Shown in pieces: positions 62,248 to 64,000 of a DNA stretch of 64,000 bases; position 1 is the first letter of the stretch, and every line of letters starts with the position of its first letter. Source of the stretch: Ignavibacteriales bacterium (GTDB taxonomy: Bacteria > Bacteroidota > Ignavibacteria > Ignavibacteriales > Ignavibacteriaceae); contig JADJIH010000004.1 of assembly GCA_016707115.1 (NCBI GenBank), forward strand, positions 1 through 64,000, given 5' to 3'. Below the pieces are notes generated by a model. It searched no databases. It saw only the letters and a program-made list of their open reading frames with translations, and was not told where the DNA came from. The translations under genes and the position numbers were made by a program.

Positions 62248-63462
62248 TTGGCAGAACAAAATAACTTTTATGAGTTTCTTACAGTAACAATAAAATACAG
62301 ATGGTTTTTATTTTGTTTTATTTTAATAATAACAGGAGCCTCCATTTTATACGCTTTTACAGCCACTAAATGGTATAAATCAACTACTTCGGTACTTCCT
62401 GCCGAAAAAACAGATTTTTTAAGCGCTATAACGGGGGTTTCTTCACTTATCAAAAACTTTTCGCCAGCGAAAGGACTTAGCGCCCTAACTGGACCAACTG
62501 AAACTGATAAATATATAGCAATTCTTAAGAGTTCAAGAGTTATTGATGATGTATTCAAAACTTTTAAGTTGAAAAAAGTCTATGATTTACAAGATGCTTA
62601 TAGCGAAAAATTATATAAAAGATTTATGTCTAATCTTGAAATCGAAATACAGGACGAAGGCAATCTAACAGTTAGTGTCTACGATGAAAATCCTCAAAGA
62701 GCTGCAAAAATTGCCAATTTTATGATTTCTAAATTGAATGAAATCAGCACCCAACTCAGTTCAAGCAACGCACAGTCTAACAGAGTTTTCATTGAAAAGA
62801 GATATACTCAAAATAGAAAAGACATTGAAGTTCTTGAAGATCAGATGAAGGATTTTCAGAAAAAATATGGTGTAACTGCTGTTCCAGAACAAATTGAAGC
62901 CACTCTCAAATCAATGTCCGAAGTATATGTAGAACTATATAAAAAGGAAATTGAATATGCTGTTTTGTCTCAGTCAGCAGGAGTGGATCACCCATTCACA
63001 ATAAAATCAAAAATTGAGGTAGAACAATTAAATAAAAAAATAAGTGATCTAAATCGCGGAGTAGATAAATCACAGCAGGACGTAAATATTCTTATTCCTA
63101 TGAAATTAGCACCGGATTTAGCAAATAAGTATCTAAAAATTTATCAAGAATTAAAAATACAGTATTCTATTTTAGAGTTTGTAACACCACTATACGAACA
63201 GGCAAAAATAGAAGAGGTTCGAAACACACCAACTGTCTTGGTTTTAGATAATGCCGTCCCAGCTGATCATAAAGCAAAACCTAAAGCTATGATATACGCA
63301 GCCGTATCTTTCACGGCATCTATCATTTTTGGTTTTATAATTATTTTCCTTATTGAGTTAATGAAAAAGATGAAGCTAGTTGAGCCTACAAAATATCAAT
63401 ACATTACTCAACAATTAATGAAAGATCTTTCGAAAGTTGGAATAAAAAGAAAATCTTCATGA
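62248..63462 (+). CDS. Wzz/chain-length determinant-like protein
   Basis: A polysaccharide co-polymerase of the inner membrane, controlling chain length. The 404-residue protein has two membrane helices (about 20-40 and 350-372) flanking a long periplasmic part with coiled coil (about 175-215, 255-300), and the usual VLDNAVPADHKAKPK (about 331-345) before the second helix. It lacks the C-terminal tyrosine kinase domain. The TTG at 62248 is the in-frame start; a GTG at 62237 with the following seven-A run would be in frame if the run held eight As, giving MEKKLAEQNNF, a more natural start. It overlaps the next gene by 4 bases. Confidence 0.88.
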   Translation: MAEQNNFYEFLTVTIKYRWFLFCFILIITGASILYAFTATKWYKSTTSVLPAEKTDFLSAITGVSSLIKNFSPAKGLSALTGPTETDKYIAILKSSRVIDDVFKTFKLKKVYDLQDAYSEKLYKRFMSNLEIEIQDEGNLTVSVYDENPQRAAKIANFMISKLNEISTQLSSSNAQSNRVFIEKRYTQNRKDIEVLEDQMKDFQKKYGVTAVPEQIEATLKSMSEVYVELYKKEIEYAVLSQSAGVDHPFTIKSKIEVEQLNKKISDLNRGVDKSQQDVNILIPMKLAPDLANKYLKIYQELKIQYSILEFVTPLYEQAKIEEVRNTPTVLVLDNAVPADHKAKPKAMIYAAVSFTASIIFGFIIIFLIELMKKMKLVEPTKYQYITQQLMKDLSKVGIKRKSS

Positions 63463-64000
63463 CGGAATCAGCTCTTATAAGAAGCAATTCTTTCTTTTCC
63501 TTTTTATCCATGTCTTCAAGGTTGATTGCCAATGTAATCGTTTTTTGGTTAATAGCCAGGATTTATGGTCCAGATACATTTGGTACTTTTACATTTGCGC
63601 ATACAATTTCAACCTTATTAATTCTATTCGCGGATTTTGGATTTGATATTCTTCTGACTACTGAAATTTCTAAAGCCCGTCATCGAGCAATTAAAATTTT
63701 TCAAGATATTTTTTCTTACAAAATATTTTTTTCATTTGGCGCATTTTTAATGTTATGGATTTTTAGCTTCATAGGCAATTATTCATCTGAAACAAGACAT
63801 TCTCTCTGGATTTTTAGTTTCTTTATTTTATTTACAACATTGACAAATTTTTCTCTGGCTCTGATTAAAGGTCTTGAAAAATTTTCATATGAAAGCATTG
63901 TGGTATTATTAACAAATGTAACTTTGGTTATTTTTGTTGTAATTCTGTCTTTCCTTAAAACAAACATCCTTATTATCGCAATAGTTTTTGCATTTACAAG
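63459..64000 (+). CDS. Oligosaccharide flippase (Wzx-like), cut by window end
   Basis: The first 180 codons of an MOP-superfamily flippase. The ATG at 63459 overlaps the wzz stop (ATGA), so it is translationally coupled. The N-terminus SSRLIANVIVFWLIARIYGP (about 18-37), then helices at about 45-70, 90-110, 120-140 and 150-180, are typical of lipid-linked oligosaccharide exporters. The stop lies beyond the window. Together with the Wzz-like protein and the initiating transferase it suggests a Wzy-dependent pathway; no Wzy polymerase is visible here. Confidence 0.87.
   Translation, partial: MTESALIRSNSFFSFLSMSSRLIANVIVFWLIARIYGPDTFGTFTFAHTISTLLILFADFGFDILLTTEISKARHRAIKIFQDIFSYKIFFSFGAFLMLWIFSFIGNYSSETRHSLWIFSFFILFTTLTNFSLALIKGLEKFSYESIVVLLTNVTLVIFVVILSFLKTNILIIAIVFAFT

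Overview
This AT-rich bacterial window looks like a member of the Ignavibacteria (Bacteroidota/Chlorobiota superphylum). The evidence is several secreted proteins ending in the type IX secretion (T9SS) sorting signature YPNPFNP, a PorV/PorQ-family barrel, a GWxTD-domain protein, a TonB-dependent receptor with a carboxypeptidase-like N-terminal domain, LptF/LptG and LpxL genes of a Gram-negative envelope, an F-ATPase operon lacking beta and epsilon genes, and a tmRNA whose tag reads GESNYALAA. The assignment is inference from these families; no 16S rRNA gene is present.

Layout. 1-3 kb: 3'-truncated tmRNA, PduO-type cobalamin adenosyltransferase, YgfZ-like protein and a lipoprotein. 3-10 kb: M20 dipeptidase, LptF/LptG permease pair, DUF3467 protein and TPR lipoprotein. 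10-18 kb (plus strand): adenosine deaminase, a small unknown protein, urocanate hydratase, then dispersed palindromic repeats around a tiny secreted SFPD-repeat protein, a SerA-like dehydrogenase and two secreted proteins. 18-31 kb: one almost gap-free minus-strand block read from LpxL and a GT9 transferase through TsaC, M23 peptidase, bactofilin, the F-ATPase genes, ffh and the rpsP-KH-rimM-trmD-rplS ribosomal set, closing at a terminator. 31-43 kb: envelope and secretion block (GWxTD, PorV/PorQ, 1198-residue secreted protein, TonB receptor broken by frameshifts, T9SS cargo). 43-50 kb: thioredoxin, FabL-like enoyl reductase, a TMTC-like membrane TPR protein and DNA polymerase III alpha. 50-64 kb: dUTPase, flippase, nadC, thioesterase, accA, then surface-polysaccharide genes: glycosyltransferases, a GT2/phosphotransferase fusion, a polyprenyl glycosylphosphotransferase, a Wzz-like chain-length protein and a second flippase cut by the window end.

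Functionally the window mixes housekeeping (translation, SRP, ATP synthesis, replication, NAD and fatty-acid precursors) with envelope building (Lpt, LpxL, GT9, bactofilin-M23, polysaccharide assembly) and T9SS-linked export. I found no CRISPR array, prophage, insertion sequence or tRNA gene.

The main irregularity is a series of one-base disruptions at or near short homopolymers. They break the TonB receptor, nadC and a glycosyltransferase, and possibly the start of wzz. Since these are otherwise intact genes, assembly or sequencing error is at least as likely as true gene decay. The least explained items are the SFPD-repeat protein, the GT2 fusion with a degenerate phosphotransferase domain, and the TonB receptor / giant secreted protein / PorV / GWxTD neighbourhood.
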